Positions 1-7,582 of a DNA stretch of 18,213 nucleotides are shown here, in pieces. The notes beneath the pieces were generated by a model. That model was not told where the DNA came from. It saw only the letters and a list, made by a program, of their open reading frames with translations, and made no database searches. The DNA is taken from the NCBI RefSeq assembly GCF_946479415.1, contig NZ_CAMLFY010000091.1:1-18213 (forward strand). Direction: 5' to 3'. The translations under genes were made by a program, and so were the position numbers. How positions within the stretch are numbered: the first letter of the stretch is position 1; every line of letters begins with the position of its first letter. This stretch comes from an uncultured Shinella sp. (lineage in GTDB: Bacteria > Pseudomonadota > Alphaproteobacteria > Rhizobiales > Rhizobiaceae).

Positions 1-13
1 AATTCGGGGCGTG

Positions 14-427
14 CTAGTTGATGATATCGGCGCCTTCTGCCTTCAAGCGGGCAACGCCGTCCTTCATCTGCTGTAGCTGTTCAGGCGGGTGCCCTTGCCA
101 TTTCGTCACTTCGGCGATGACACGCAGTGGATCGCGGGAACGATAGGACAGTGTTGGATTGCCCGGGAATCTCTTATCCGTCAGGTTGGGATCGTCCATG
201 ATCGGCCCCGTCGGCTCCACGACATAGATCCGTTCCTGTCCACCGCCGGCAGCCAATTCGGCGCCCCAGATCGCAGCATCCAGCGTACCCGCAAAATACA
301 CCCAGGAGAGTGACATGGCTTCGGCGAAATTCGACTGATAGCCGACTGAGATCATATCTCCGGGTTTCAGATCGGCCTTGGTGCCGTGGAAAAACGATTG
401 TGAAAACACGCTGGCACTCGCTGACAT
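14..427 (-). CDS. arr: Rifampin ADP-ribosyltransferase (Arr)
   Basis: The 137-residue product matches the short, single-domain Arr family in length and along its whole sequence. Arr enzymes move ADP-ribose from NAD+ to the C23 hydroxyl of rifampin and inactivate it in the cytoplasm. Family hallmarks are visible: FHGTKADLKPGD near the N-terminus, TLDAAIWGAELA around residue 48, and VEPTGPI followed by DDPNLTD and FPGNP around residues 70-90. H14, Y44 and D79 sit at a constant offset of five from the H19, Y49 and D84 reported as functionally important in the mycobacterial enzyme, so the protein looks intact. The ATG at 425-427 has an AAAGGAG ribosome binding site about ten bases upstream. The gene lies downstream of and co-directional with a tRNA-Ser gene, with no clear terminator between them. 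Identification is by recognised motifs; activity on rifampin is inferred. Confidence 0.93.
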   Translation of the reverse strand: MSASASVFSQSFFHGTKADLKPGDMISVGYQSNFAEAMSLSWVYFAGTLDAAIWGAELAAGGGQERIYVVEPTGPIMDDPNLTDKRFPGNPTLSYRSRDPLRVIAEVTKWQGHPPEQLQQMKDGVARLKAEGADIIN

Positions 428-508
428 AGGCTTGTCGCTCCTTTGCTGCGTTGATCAATGTGTTATCCCGACCAAGACATATCGGGCTGTATCGTGTGAC
501 GGCGGTAT

Positions 509-598
509 TGGCGGAAGAGGTGGGATTCGAACCCACGGTAGACTCTCGCCTACGCCGGTTTTCAAGACCGGTTCCTTAAACCACTCGGACACTCTTCC
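509..598 (-). tRNA. tRNA-Ser (anticodon UGA)
   Basis: On the minus strand a 90-base cloverleaf starts with GGAAGAG and ends with CTCTTCC, G and an encoded CCA. The anticodon arm is CCGGT / ACCGG with the seven-base loop CTTGAAA, giving anticodon TGA (562-564), which reads UCA serine codons. The long variable arm and the T-loop GTTCGAATC fit a class II tRNA-Ser. The 3' end faces arr. A possible promoter lies at 676-703. Confidence 0.97.
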
Positions 599-675
599 AT
601 CGTTCGAGGCAGTATTTCTCCGGTTCCTGGAAACGGGTGCAGCCGCGCGTGCGGTTCATTCCTCGACGTGGCGGC

Positions 676-703
676 TTTTTAGCAGTTTTGATCGTATCGT
701 CAA
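676..703 (-). promoter_or_regulatory. Candidate promoter for tRNA-Ser
   Basis: On the minus strand TTGACG (698-703) is followed after 16 bases by TAAAAA (676-681). A start near 669 would give a leader of about 70 bases before the tRNA. The -35 match is good and the -10 match is moderate. Nothing else recognisable was seen in the gap 599-762. Confidence 0.27.
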
Positions 704-762
704 CGAGGGATGCCGCTATTTCGAGCGACCGTCGGCAGGCCCGCTAGGCAACTTTTCCCGAC

Positions 763-791
763 TTGTTGCTGACGCATTGTGCTCGTAGATT
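763..791 (+). promoter_or_regulatory. Candidate sigma-70 promoter for the small gene at 846
   Basis: TTGTTG (763-768) and TAGATT (786-791) are separated by 17 bases. Transcription would start near 798, giving a leader of about 48 bases to the ATG at 846. The call rests only on consensus match and placement. Confidence 0.4.
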
Positions 792-845
792 CGCAAAGCA
801 CCCGAAAGCAATCTTGCCGGCTGGATGCGAACAGGGGAGGCAGCC

Positions 846-1061
846 ATGGAAGTGCTTCGAGACCCCACGCATATCGGCATGTTCGAACCTCAGGATATCG
901 ATATCCTGCAAGGCGTCTTTGCCCGGTTGACCACCATGCACAGCCCGATGCTCGACGAGATGCGGGCACGATCGCTGGCGCGGTCGATCATCACGCTGTA
1001 CCGCCACGGTGTGCGTGACCCCGACCAGCTGTTCGATGTCCTGCACGTGCAGGCATCCTGA
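846..1061 (+). CDS. Small conserved-looking protein of unknown function (71 aa)
   Basis: I do not recognise this protein. It has 71 residues, no signal peptide, no membrane segment and no cysteine. It starts MEVLRDPTHIGMFEPQDIDI and contains a run likely to form amphipathic helices around residues 25-60 (MRARSLARSIITLYRHGV). The ATG at 846 is chosen over the in-frame ATG at 825 because a strong GGGGAGG site (834-840) lies five bases before it. A candidate promoter (763-791) and a trailing stem-loop (1074-1105) suggest a monocistronic unit. Codon use is ordinary for the window. It may be a small regulatory or helper protein, but no function can be assigned from sequence. Confidence 0.7.
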   Translation: MEVLRDPTHIGMFEPQDIDILQGVFARLTTMHSPMLDEMRARSLARSIITLYRHGVRDPDQLFDVLHVQAS

Positions 1062-1073
1062 CAGGGTTATCAT

Positions 1074-1105
1074 CACGGGGAGGCGCCCTGTTGCCGCCTC
1101 CCGTG
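1074..1105 (+). terminator. Stem-loop after the small gene, terminator-like
   Basis: CACGGGGAGGCG (1074-1085) pairs with CGCCTCCCGTG (1095-1105), giving an 11-base-pair stem with one bulged G and a short loop. It begins 12 bases after the stop codon. There is no T-tract after it, so it may be a 3'-end stabilising hairpin and not a true intrinsic terminator. Confidence 0.4.
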
Positions 1106-1175
1106 CCATGAATTAACCAAATGGAAACCATAAATCATCGAAGTTGGCGTTCGGATTCCCGATCATTCGCAATTT

Positions 1176-1209
1176 TGCCATGTTATTGGCATGATTAACG
1201 TACTGTTAT
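1176..1209 (+). promoter_or_regulatory. Possible CtrA-like box and inverted repeat upstream of rlpA
   Basis: TTAA-CGTACTG-TTAT (1195-1209) differs by one base from the alphaproteobacterial CtrA site TTAA-N7-TTAA. Just before it is TGCCA-TGTTAT-TGGCA (1176-1191), a short inverted repeat. Both lie in the 178-base AT-richer gap before rlpA, about 75-110 bases upstream of its start. Matches this short occur by chance, so this is a weak call. Confidence 0.25.
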
Positions 1210-1283
1210 TTACTGAGTGGCATTGACGGCTAGCTTGCAGGGGCAAGGCAGTTGGCTGGCGCACCGTCGGGGACAATAGCGGC

Positions 1284-2303
1284 GTGGGACACAAGAATAT
1301 CTCGAAGAATGCGACCCGGTTCGGCTTGGGCCTGAGGTTGTTGACTATTCCCTTGATCTGCGCCGGGCTTGCCGCCTGTGCGACGACGACATCGGCTCCC
1401 AAGAAGAAAACCCGCAGCAAGGAATTCTTTGCTGAGTCCGAATATGGCGTGAAGGCCAGTCCGCGTGTCGTCGAGGACGGGCAGGTCGTCCCGAAGGGCG
1501 GCGGCCGCTACCAGCTCGGCAAGGCCTATCAGGTCCGCGGCAAGTGGTATCAGCCGAAGGAAGAGCCGGGCTACAACAAGACCGGCCTTGCCTCCTGGTA
1601 CGGCTCCGCCTTCCATGGCCGCCGCACCGCCAATGGCGAAGTCTACGATCGCTACCATCTCTCCGCGGCGCACCCGACCTTTCCGCTGCCGAGCTATGCG
1701 CGCGTCACCAATATGGAGAACGGCACGTCCGTCATCGTTCGCGTCAACGATCGCGGTCCCTTCCATGAAGGCCGCGTGATCGACGTGTCTTCCAAGACGG
1801 CAGACCTGCTCGACATGAAGCGCACGGGCACCGCCAAGGTGCGTGTGCAATATGTCGGCAAGGCGCCGCTTGAGGGCAATGACATGCCCTATCTCATGGC
1901 ATCCTATGTCACGAAGGGCTCGCGCGTTCCCGCCGTCGATCCGGGTGGCCAGATCGCAACGAGCGTGATGGTGGCTTCCGCCGACAGCCGGTCGCTGCCG
2001 GGCGCCGGATCCGAAGAGAATGTCCTGCGGGTTCCGGACCAGAGCACGATGACCGCGCTCAACAAGACGCAGGCCGCGTCGGACGCATTCCAGGCGATGG
2101 AACAGCAGTTCGTTCTGCTGCCTGAAATCGGTCCGTTGCCGATGGAGCGGCCCAATTACGTGCCGCAGCTTTCCGCAGAACCGAGCTATGCGGCTGCCTA
2201 TGCCGATGAACGTGTGCGCGACGCTGCGGGCGCGTTCGACGCTATCCTGACGCTTGACGGGCAGCTGAAGCCGCTTTCCGCCCTTGCCGAAAACGCGGGC
2301 TGA
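1284..2303 (+). CDS. rlpA: RlpA-family septal ring lytic transglycosylase lipoprotein
   Basis: The 339-residue product is an RlpA-type double-psi beta-barrel protein. RlpA enzymes cleave glycan strands lacking stem peptides and act at the septum from the outer membrane. A hydrophobic segment (residues 19-31) ends in the lipobox LAAC with the lipidated cysteine at 32. The barrel begins at GLASWYG (101-107) and includes TANGEVYD, AAH (H130) and VNDRGPF (154-160). H130 and D156 correspond to the residues reported as catalytic in Pseudomonas RlpA. The last 130 residues are low-complexity and contain no SPOR domain that I can see, so septal targeting by SPOR is not evident. The start is a GTG with GGGGAC about ten bases upstream; it is the start that supplies a complete signal peptide. 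It precedes dacF by 70 bases on the same strand. Confidence 0.92.
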   Translation: MGHKNISKNATRFGLGLRLLTIPLICAGLAACATTTSAPKKKTRSKEFFAESEYGVKASPRVVEDGQVVPKGGGRYQLGKAYQVRGKWYQPKEEPGYNKTGLASWYGSAFHGRRTANGEVYDRYHLSAAHPTFPLPSYARVTNMENGTSVIVRVNDRGPFHEGRVIDVSSKTADLLDMKRTGTAKVRVQYVGKAPLEGNDMPYLMASYVTKGSRVPAVDPGGQIATSVMVASADSRSLPGAGSEENVLRVPDQSTMTALNKTQAASDAFQAMEQQFVLLPEIGPLPMERPNYVPQLSAEPSYAAAYADERVRDAAGAFDAILTLDGQLKPLSALAENAG

Positions 2304-2312
2304 TGGCCCGCG
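2294..2312 (+). terminator. Stem-loop overlapping the rlpA stop codon
   Basis: CGCGGGC (2294-2300) and GCCCGCG (2306-2312) form a perfect seven-base-pair stem with loop TGATG, which contains the rlpA stop codon. No T-tract follows, so it may attenuate or stabilise the rlpA message and need not end it. dacF could still be co-transcribed. Confidence 0.3.
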
Positions 2313-2373
2313 ACATCACATCCGTTTGCGCAATGCGCGTGGCTGTGGGAGTGTGACGACACCCGGAGTCGCC

Positions 2374-3537
2374 ATGCATCGCCGCCTGTTTTTCCTGTTC
2401 ATTGCCTTCCTGTCCGTCCTGAACGTTGCACATGCCCAGTCGGCCGCGCCGCAGGCGGGTTTCGACGTCAAGGCCAAGCAGGTCTATCTCATCGAGGCCG
2501 AGACCGGCACGGTGCTGTTTGCCCGTGCGCAGGACGAGCTGGTGCCGGCCGCCTCGCTCGCCAAGCTGATGACCATGGCGACGGTCTTCAAGGCACTCTC
2601 AACTGGCGAGATCACGCTGGAGACGCAATATCCCGTCACCGAATATGCCTGGCGCACGGGGGGCGCGCCGTCACGCACCTCCACCATGTTTGCGGCGTTG
2701 AAGTCCAATGTGCGCGTGGAAGACCTCGTGCGCGGCGTCACCGTGCAGTTCGCCAACGATGCCTGCATCATCCTCGCCGAGGGCATGGCGGGCTCGGAAA
2801 CGGCCTTCGTCACCCGCATGAACAAGGAGGCGCGGGACCTCGGCCTGCAAAAATCCACCTTCGCCAATGCGACCGGCCTGCCGAACCCGGACAACAAGGT
2901 GACGATGCGCGAGATGGTCGATCTCGCCCGCCACCTCGAGACGACCTATCCCGAACGCATGGCCTATTACCTCGAACCGGAATTCGAGTGGAACAAGATC
3001 AAGCAGCGCAACCGCAATCCGCTCCTGGCGCTGAATATCGGCGTGACTGGTTTCGTCACCGGTTTTTCGGAAGAGGGCGGTTATTCCATCGTGGCGGCCG
3101 TCAACCGCGATGGCAAGCACCTCGTGCTGGCCATGGGCGGTCTGGAGAACGAAAAGGTCCGTATCGAGGAGTCGCGGCGCATCATCGAATGGGCGCTTTC
3201 TTCCTTTGAACGGCGTACATTGTTCAAGCTGGGCGAGGCGATTGCCGATGCCTCCGTCTACGGCGGCGATGCCTCGACCGTGCCGCTCGTCGCGGGCGAG
3301 CAGGTGGATGTGTTCCTGCCGAAGGACAATTCGCAGAAGCTGGTCGCCCGCGTCGTCTACACCTGGCCGGTGCGCGCGCCCGTCGAGCCCGACAAGGCGG
3401 TCGGCACGCTGAAGATCTGGAACGACAAGCAGCTGCTGCGCGAGGTGCCGGTGAAGACGGCCGGATCGGTGGGCGAGGGCACCTTGCGCACCCGCGCGCT
3501 CGATGCGCTGATCGAGCTGTTCTTCTTCTGGATCTGA
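2374..3537 (+). CDS. dacF: DacF-type D-alanyl-D-alanine carboxypeptidase family protein with altered active-site motifs
   Basis: The 387-residue product has the layout of a class A low-molecular-weight penicillin-binding protein. A signal peptide ends at AHA (residue 21), the transpeptidase-like domain runs to about residue 280, and a C-terminal beta domain with an amphipathic tail (FFFWI) should hold it to the inner membrane. Family enzymes trim the terminal D-alanine from peptidoglycan stem peptides. The first motif, SLAK (S61, K64), is intact. The second motif, normally SxN, reads FAN (126-128), and the third, normally KTG, reads VTG (228-230). Either change would be expected to weaken catalysis. 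The ATG at 2374 is chosen because it gives a clean signal peptide and has CGGAG upstream; an earlier in-frame ATG at 2284 would overlap rlpA. The gene lies between rlpA and tmk. Family assignment is firm; enzyme activity is doubtful. Confidence 0.9.
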   Translation: MHRRLFFLFIAFLSVLNVAHAQSAAPQAGFDVKAKQVYLIEAETGTVLFARAQDELVPAASLAKLMTMATVFKALSTGEITLETQYPVTEYAWRTGGAPSRTSTMFAALKSNVRVEDLVRGVTVQFANDACIILAEGMAGSETAFVTRMNKEARDLGLQKSTFANATGLPNPDNKVTMREMVDLARHLETTYPERMAYYLEPEFEWNKIKQRNRNPLLALNIGVTGFVTGFSEEGGYSIVAAVNRDGKHLVLAMGGLENEKVRIEESRRIIEWALSSFERRTLFKLGEAIADASVYGGDASTVPLVAGEQVDVFLPKDNSQKLVARVVYTWPVRAPVEPDKAVGTLKIWNDKQLLREVPVKTAGSVGEGTLRTRALDALIELFFFWI

Positions 3538-3600
3538 GGCAGATGGAACGGGCAGGGGCAAAAAGCGTTTCGCCGATCGGAAACATCGGTTAGTAGTGGT

Positions 3601-3652
3601 CCGACTCGTCTCCGCCGTGGCGGATATCGTCGGAAGGGCTGCAAACGCAGCC
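3601..3652 (+). promoter_or_regulatory. Cluster of inverted repeats in the tmk leader
   Basis: Three repeats fall in the 134-base gap before tmk: CCGAC (3601-3605) with GTCGG (3629-3633) enclosing TCCGCC-GT-GGCGGA (3611-3624), then GGCTGC-AAAC-GCAGCC (3637-3652). The last ends nine bases before the ribosome binding site. They could shape the leader or the 3' end of dacF mRNA. No T-tract is present and no known riboswitch class was recognised. Confidence 0.3.
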
Positions 3653-3671
3653 ACTGGAACGGAAGCAGGAT

Positions 3672-4361
3672 TTGTCGGCCGCACCCGGTTTGTTTGTCAC
3701 GTTTGAGGGCGGCGAAGGCGCCGGAAAGTCGACGCAGATCCGGCTTCTGGCAGAGGCATTGCGTGCACGCGGGCGAACCGTGCTGATGACGCGCGAGCCC
3801 GGTGGCTCGAAAGGTGCCGAAGCCGTACGCCACGTGCTGCTCTCCGGTTCGGCGGAGGCCTACGGCGTCCGCATGGAAGCCATCCTCTTTGCGGCCGCGC
3901 GCAGCGACCATGTCGAGCAGGTCATCCGCCCGGCGCTCGACGCCGGCACGGTGGTGCTCTGCGACCGCTTCATGGATTCCTCCCGCGTCTACCAGGGCAT
4001 TACCGGCAATCTGGAGCAGCCCTTCATCGAGGCGCTGGAGCGGGTGGCGATCAACGGCATCGTGCCGGACTGTACCATCATCTTCGATCTTCCCGCCGCA
4101 ACGGGCCTGGAGCGCGCGCGTAAGCGCAGCGCCGGCTCCGGTGAGAGCGGCGAGCCGGACCGTTTCGAAAAAGAGGAGTTGGAGACGCATGAGAAGCGCC
4201 GCGAGGCCTTTCTTGACATCGCCGAGCGCGAACCGCTGCGCTGCCGCGTGGTGGACGCGACCTTGACGCCGGAGGCGATAGCCGCGCAGGTACTGACCAT
4301 CGTCGAGCCCTTGCTGCCGATCAGCACGCACGGCAAGTCCGATCCGGAGCATGTCTCGTGA
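3672..4361 (+). CDS. tmk: Thymidylate kinase
   Basis: The 229-residue product is a dTMP kinase, converting dTMP to dTDP with ATP for dTTP synthesis. The N-terminal P-loop reads [11 protein letters not shown] (residues 11-21). The DRF motif at about residue 98 belongs to the nucleotide-binding site, and an arginine-rich LID segment follows ARKRSAGSG before PDRFE. Length is normal for the bacterial enzyme. The start is a TTG, chosen because GGAAG sits six bases before it and it places the P-loop at the usual distance from the N-terminus. Its stop codon overlaps the GTG start of holB in GTGA, so the two are translationally coupled. Pairing of tmk with holB is common in bacteria. Confidence 0.96.
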   Translation: MSAAPGLFVTFEGGEGAGKSTQIRLLAEALRARGRTVLMTREPGGSKGAEAVRHVLLSGSAEAYGVRMEAILFAAARSDHVEQVIRPALDAGTVVLCDRFMDSSRVYQGITGNLEQPFIEALERVAINGIVPDCTIIFDLPAATGLERARKRSAGSGESGEPDRFEKEELETHEKRREAFLDIAEREPLRCRVVDATLTPEAIAAQVLTIVEPLLPISTHGKSDPEHVS

Positions 4362-5389
4362 GCGAGGACCGTCCCGGCATTCTCGACGGCGCGGTGCATC
4401 CGGCCGAGCAGACGAAATTGTTCGGTCATGCCGAGGCGCAGGATTTTCTGGCGCGGTCCTACCGCTCCGGCAAGGGACACCACGCGATCTTGATCGAAGG
4501 ACCCGAGGGTATCGGCAAGGCAACGCTCGCTTTCCGCTTTGCCAACCACGTGCTGCATCATCCTGAACCCGCGGAAGCGCCGGAGCATATCGCCGATCTG
4601 TCGCCGGCTTCGCCCATCACCCGCCAGCTCGCTGCCGGCGCCTCGCACAACCTGCTGCATCTGACGCGGCCGGTGGACGAGAAGAGCGGCAAGGTGAAGT
4701 CGGCGATCACGGTGGACGAGGTGCGCAAGGCCGGAAAATTCCTGGCGCAGACGTCGGGCACGGGCAATTGGCGCATCGTCATCATCGATCCCGCCGACGA
4801 CCTCAATCGCAACGCCGCCAATGCCATCCTGAAGATCCTCGAGGAGCCGCCGAAGCGCTCGCTCTTCCTCGTGCTCACCCACGCACCGGGCAAGCTCCTG
4901 CCGACCATCCGCTCGCGCTGCCTGCCGCTCGCGCTGTCGCCGCTTTCGGAAAACGACCTTGCGGCGGCACTCGACAGTCTCGGCGCAACGCCAAGCGGCC
5001 CACGGGCAGGGGAAGTGATCGCCGCCGCCCATGGCAGCGTCGCCGAAGCCCTCAAGCTCACCAACTATGGCGGCTTCGACATCGTGGAAGCCTTCCGCAC
5101 CATCGTCACCGCCCCTGCCGAACCGCCGCGCCGCGACGTGCACAAGCTCGCCGACGTGCTCTCGGCCAAGGACAGCGACACCGTCTTCTCGTTCTTCTGC
5201 CAGCACGCCACCGATTTCGTGACCGACGCCGCCCGCACCGCCGCCCTTGCCGGCGACATAGCCCGCGCCGACCGCCTGGCGCACCTTTCCTCGCAACTCG
5301 GCGAGCGCATCGCCATCGCGCAGGGCTACAATCTCGATCGCAAGCAGACGATCATCAGCGTGCTCGACGACATCAGGGCATCGCTGTAG
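4358..5389 (+). CDS. holB: DNA polymerase III subunit delta'
   Basis: The 343-residue product is the delta' subunit of the clamp loader, which helps load the beta sliding clamp. It carries GPEGIGKA (48-55) in the P-loop position, [14 protein letters not shown] at about residue 150, and TIRSRCLPL with the SRC motif that contributes the arginine finger in clamp loaders. The four-cysteine zinc module of the E. coli protein is absent: the only cysteines are in SRC and in a C-terminal FFCQ. The GTG start overlaps the tmk stop by four bases. The C-terminal helical collar domain is complete and ends DDIRASL. The identification is supported both by the sequence and by the position after tmk. Confidence 0.95.
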   Translation: MSEDRPGILDGAVHPAEQTKLFGHAEAQDFLARSYRSGKGHHAILIEGPEGIGKATLAFRFANHVLHHPEPAEAPEHIADLSPASPITRQLAAGASHNLLHLTRPVDEKSGKVKSAITVDEVRKAGKFLAQTSGTGNWRIVIIDPADDLNRNAANAILKILEEPPKRSLFLVLTHAPGKLLPTIRSRCLPLALSPLSENDLAAALDSLGATPSGPRAGEVIAAAHGSVAEALKLTNYGGFDIVEAFRTIVTAPAEPPRRDVHKLADVLSAKDSDTVFSFFCQHATDFVTDAARTAALAGDIARADRLAHLSSQLGERIAIAQGYNLDRKQTIISVLDDIRASL

Positions 5390-5472
5390 TCGCACCGCGT
5401 TCGGTATTTCGCGCCACAGTTCCGGCATAGTCGAATGAAAATCTGTACGGGAAGTCGGGCGCGGGGATTTTG

Positions 5473-5922
5473 ATGCCGGCAATCCTGTTGTTCTGTCTGG
5501 CCTTTGCGTTTGCGTCCCTTGCGGCTGAAGCCGCTGAAAACGCGACATTTTCCGTGCAGGCTGCCTTCTTGCCGCAGGACGGCGATCCCGTCGTCAACAC
5601 GGCCGCATGCAGCATAGGTGAGCCGTGTCGGATTCTCGATGAGAAACACCACGACATCGGTCTCTCCCTGGAAGTGTGGGAGACCCGCAAGCGCGGTTGC
5701 CTGATGCAGAAACTCTCCCTCGATTGCGGGGCACGCGATTGCTCGTTCAAGAGTGGCCGGTCGAATATGGATTTCGGGGGCATTCGCCGGTTCTCGGTGT
5801 TCGAGGGAAGCGAGAACGGCGTCGAAACCCTTCTCGTCCTGAGAACCAGACCGAAGATCGGAAGCGTTTTCTTGATCCTGCCGAAGCTCGGCCCGAATTG
5901 CCTTGGATCGGAAACGCAATAA
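5473..5922 (+). CDS. Secreted six-cysteine protein of unknown function (149 aa)
   Basis: I do not recognise this family. The ATG at 5473 has GGGGA (5463-5467) upstream and gives a clean signal peptide (residues 1 to about 21, ending AEAA). The mature part contains six cysteines (46, 52, 76, 85, 90, 143), enough for three disulfides, and no membrane segment. This suggests an oxidised periplasmic or exported protein. It sits between holB and metG on the same strand, 83 bases after holB and about 100 before metG, with a stem-loop after it. Base composition is slightly less GC-rich than its neighbours, so it may be a later insertion into a conserved gene order. No function is claimed. Confidence 0.72.
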   Translation: MPAILLFCLAFAFASLAAEAAENATFSVQAAFLPQDGDPVVNTAACSIGEPCRILDEKHHDIGLSLEVWETRKRGCLMQKLSLDCGARDCSFKSGRSNMDFGGIRRFSVFEGSENGVETLLVLRTRPKIGSVFLILPKLGPNCLGSETQ

Positions 5923-5942
5923 CCCGCAGGCAGGGCCGCTAT

Positions 5943-5964
5943 GAGGAAACTTGCTGTTTCCCTC
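5943..5964 (+). terminator. Stem-loop between the secreted-protein gene and metG
   Basis: GAGGAAAC (5943-5950) pairs with GTTTCCCTC (5956-5964) with one bulged C around loop TTGCT. It starts about 20 bases after the preceding stop codon. No T-tract follows. A TCTAAT -10-like element at 5979-5984, without a good -35, could serve metG. Confidence 0.3.
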
Positions 5965-6024
5965 TGCGCCCGCATGGTCTAATACCTTGCGGCATTGCAC
6001 AACCGAAGACAGAACGCACCGCTC

Positions 6025-7575
6025 ATGACCGACACGAACCGCTTCTACATCACGACCGCCATTTCCTATCCGAACGGCAAGCCGCATATCGGCCATGCCT
6101 ACGAGCTCATCGCGACGGATGCCATGGCGCGTTACCAGCGGCTCGACGGGAAAGACGTTTTCTTCCTGACCGGCACGGACGAGCACGGCCAGAAGATGCA
6201 GCAGACGGCGCGCAAGGAAGGCATCACGCCGCGCGAGCTTGCAGACAGAAATTCTGCCGAATTCAAGCAGATGGCCGTTCTTCTTAATGCATCGAACGAT
6301 GATTTCATCCGCACGACGGAAGAGCGCCACTACGAGGCCTGCGCCGAGATCTGGCGCCGCATGGAAGCCAATGGCGACATCTACAAGGGCGGTTATGCCG
6401 GCTGGTATTCGGTGCGCGACGAAGCTTACTACCAGGAAAGCGAAACCGAGAAGCGCGACGACGGCGTGCGCTACGGTCCGCAGGGCACGCCCGTCGAATG
6501 GGTGGAGGAGGAGAGCTACTTCTTCAAGCTCTCCGCCTATCAGGACAAGCTCCTGAAGCACTACGAGGACAACCCTGATTTCATCGGTCCGGCCGAGCGC
6601 CGCAACGAGGTGATCTCCTTCGTCAAGTCGGGCCTGAAGGACCTGTCGGTCTCGCGCACGACCTTCGACTGGGGCATTCCGGTTCCGGGCGATCCTGATC
6701 ATGTCATGTATGTCTGGGTCGACGCGCTGACCAACTACGTGACCGCGACCGGCTACCTCACCGATCCCGAGGGACCGCGCGCCAAATACTGGCCGGCGAA
6801 CATCCATATCATCGGCAAGGACATCATCCGCTTCCACGCCGTGTATTGGCCGGCCTTCCTGATGTCGGCGGGCGTGCCGCTGCCGGAGCGCGTCTTCGCG
6901 CATGGCTTCCTGCTCAACAAGGGCGAGAAGATGTCGAAGTCGGTCGGCAACGTGGTCGATCCGGTCAACCTGGTGAACCATTTCGGCCTCGACCCGATCC
7001 GCTACTTCTTCCTGCGCGAAGTCTCCTTCGGCCAAGACGGCAGCTACAGCGAAGAGGGGATTGCGACCCGCATCAACTCCGACCTTGCCAACGGCATCGG
7101 CAACCTTGCCAGCCGCTCGCTGTCGATGATCGTCAAGAACTGCGACGGCCAGGTGCCGGAATGCGGCGACCTCTCGGATGCCGACCGCACCATGCTCGCC
7201 TCCGTCGATGCGCTGCATGCGATCACCCGTGAGGAAATGGGCAAGCAGCAGATCCACAAGGCGCTGGCGGCCATCATCGCCGTCGTCTCGGAAGCCGACC
7301 GCTATTTCGCCGGTGAAGCCCCCTGGGCGCTGAAGAAGACCGATCCGGTCCGCATGGGCACCGTGCTCTATGTGACGGCGGAAGTGGTGCGCCAGATCGC
7401 GATCCTGCTGCAGCCCTTCATGCCGCAGTCGAGCCGCAAGCTGCTGGACCTCGTGGCCGCCCCGGTCGAAAAGCGCGATTTCTCGGCATTGGGCGAGGCG
7501 GGTCGCCTCATTGCCGGCACGCCGCTGGAAACACCGAGCCCGGTCTTCCCGCGCTACGTTGCGCCCGAGGCTTGA
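6025..7575 (+). CDS. metG: Methionyl-tRNA synthetase
   Basis: The 516-residue product charges tRNA-Met with methionine in the cytoplasm. It is a class I synthetase with HIGH at residues 21-24 (after YPNGKP) and KMSKS at 302-306 (in [10 protein letters not shown]), with the catalytic fold between them and a helical anticodon-binding domain to the C-terminus. The segment [11 protein letters not shown] lacks the cysteine pairs of the zinc-knuckle forms, and no C-terminal tRNA-binding extension is present, so it is a short zinc-free type. The ATG at 6025 gives the usual [18 protein letters not shown] start; an in-frame start at 5995 would add ten unlikely residues. tatD begins seven bases after its stop. 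Confidence 0.97.
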   Translation: MTDTNRFYITTAISYPNGKPHIGHAYELIATDAMARYQRLDGKDVFFLTGTDEHGQKMQQTARKEGITPRELADRNSAEFKQMAVLLNASNDDFIRTTEERHYEACAEIWRRMEANGDIYKGGYAGWYSVRDEAYYQESETEKRDDGVRYGPQGTPVEWVEEESYFFKLSAYQDKLLKHYEDNPDFIGPAERRNEVISFVKSGLKDLSVSRTTFDWGIPVPGDPDHVMYVWVDALTNYVTATGYLTDPEGPRAKYWPANIHIIGKDIIRFHAVYWPAFLMSAGVPLPERVFAHGFLLNKGEKMSKSVGNVVDPVNLVNHFGLDPIRYFFLREVSFGQDGSYSEEGIATRINSDLANGIGNLASRSLSMIVKNCDGQVPECGDLSDADRTMLASVDALHAITREEMGKQQIHKALAAIIAVVSEADRYFAGEAPWALKKTDPVRMGTVLYVTAEVVRQIAILLQPFMPQSSRKLLDLVAAPVEKRDFSALGEAGRLIAGTPLETPSPVFPRYVAPEA

Positions 7576-7582
7576 GGCCGAC

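Noticed and set aside
467..486. CCCGA/TCGGG hairpin between tRNA-Ser and arr
   Set aside because: Five-base stem with a ten-base loop and no T-tract; too weak to call a terminator.
1040..1053. Perfect 14-base palindrome CCTGCACGTGCAGG
   Set aside because: It lies inside the small coding sequence and has no link to a promoter; likely chance in GC-rich DNA.
3357..5548. Overlapping long minus-strand frames opposite tmk and holB
   Set aside because: Arginine/histidine-rich translations with no domain; the plus strand holds two well-identified genes.
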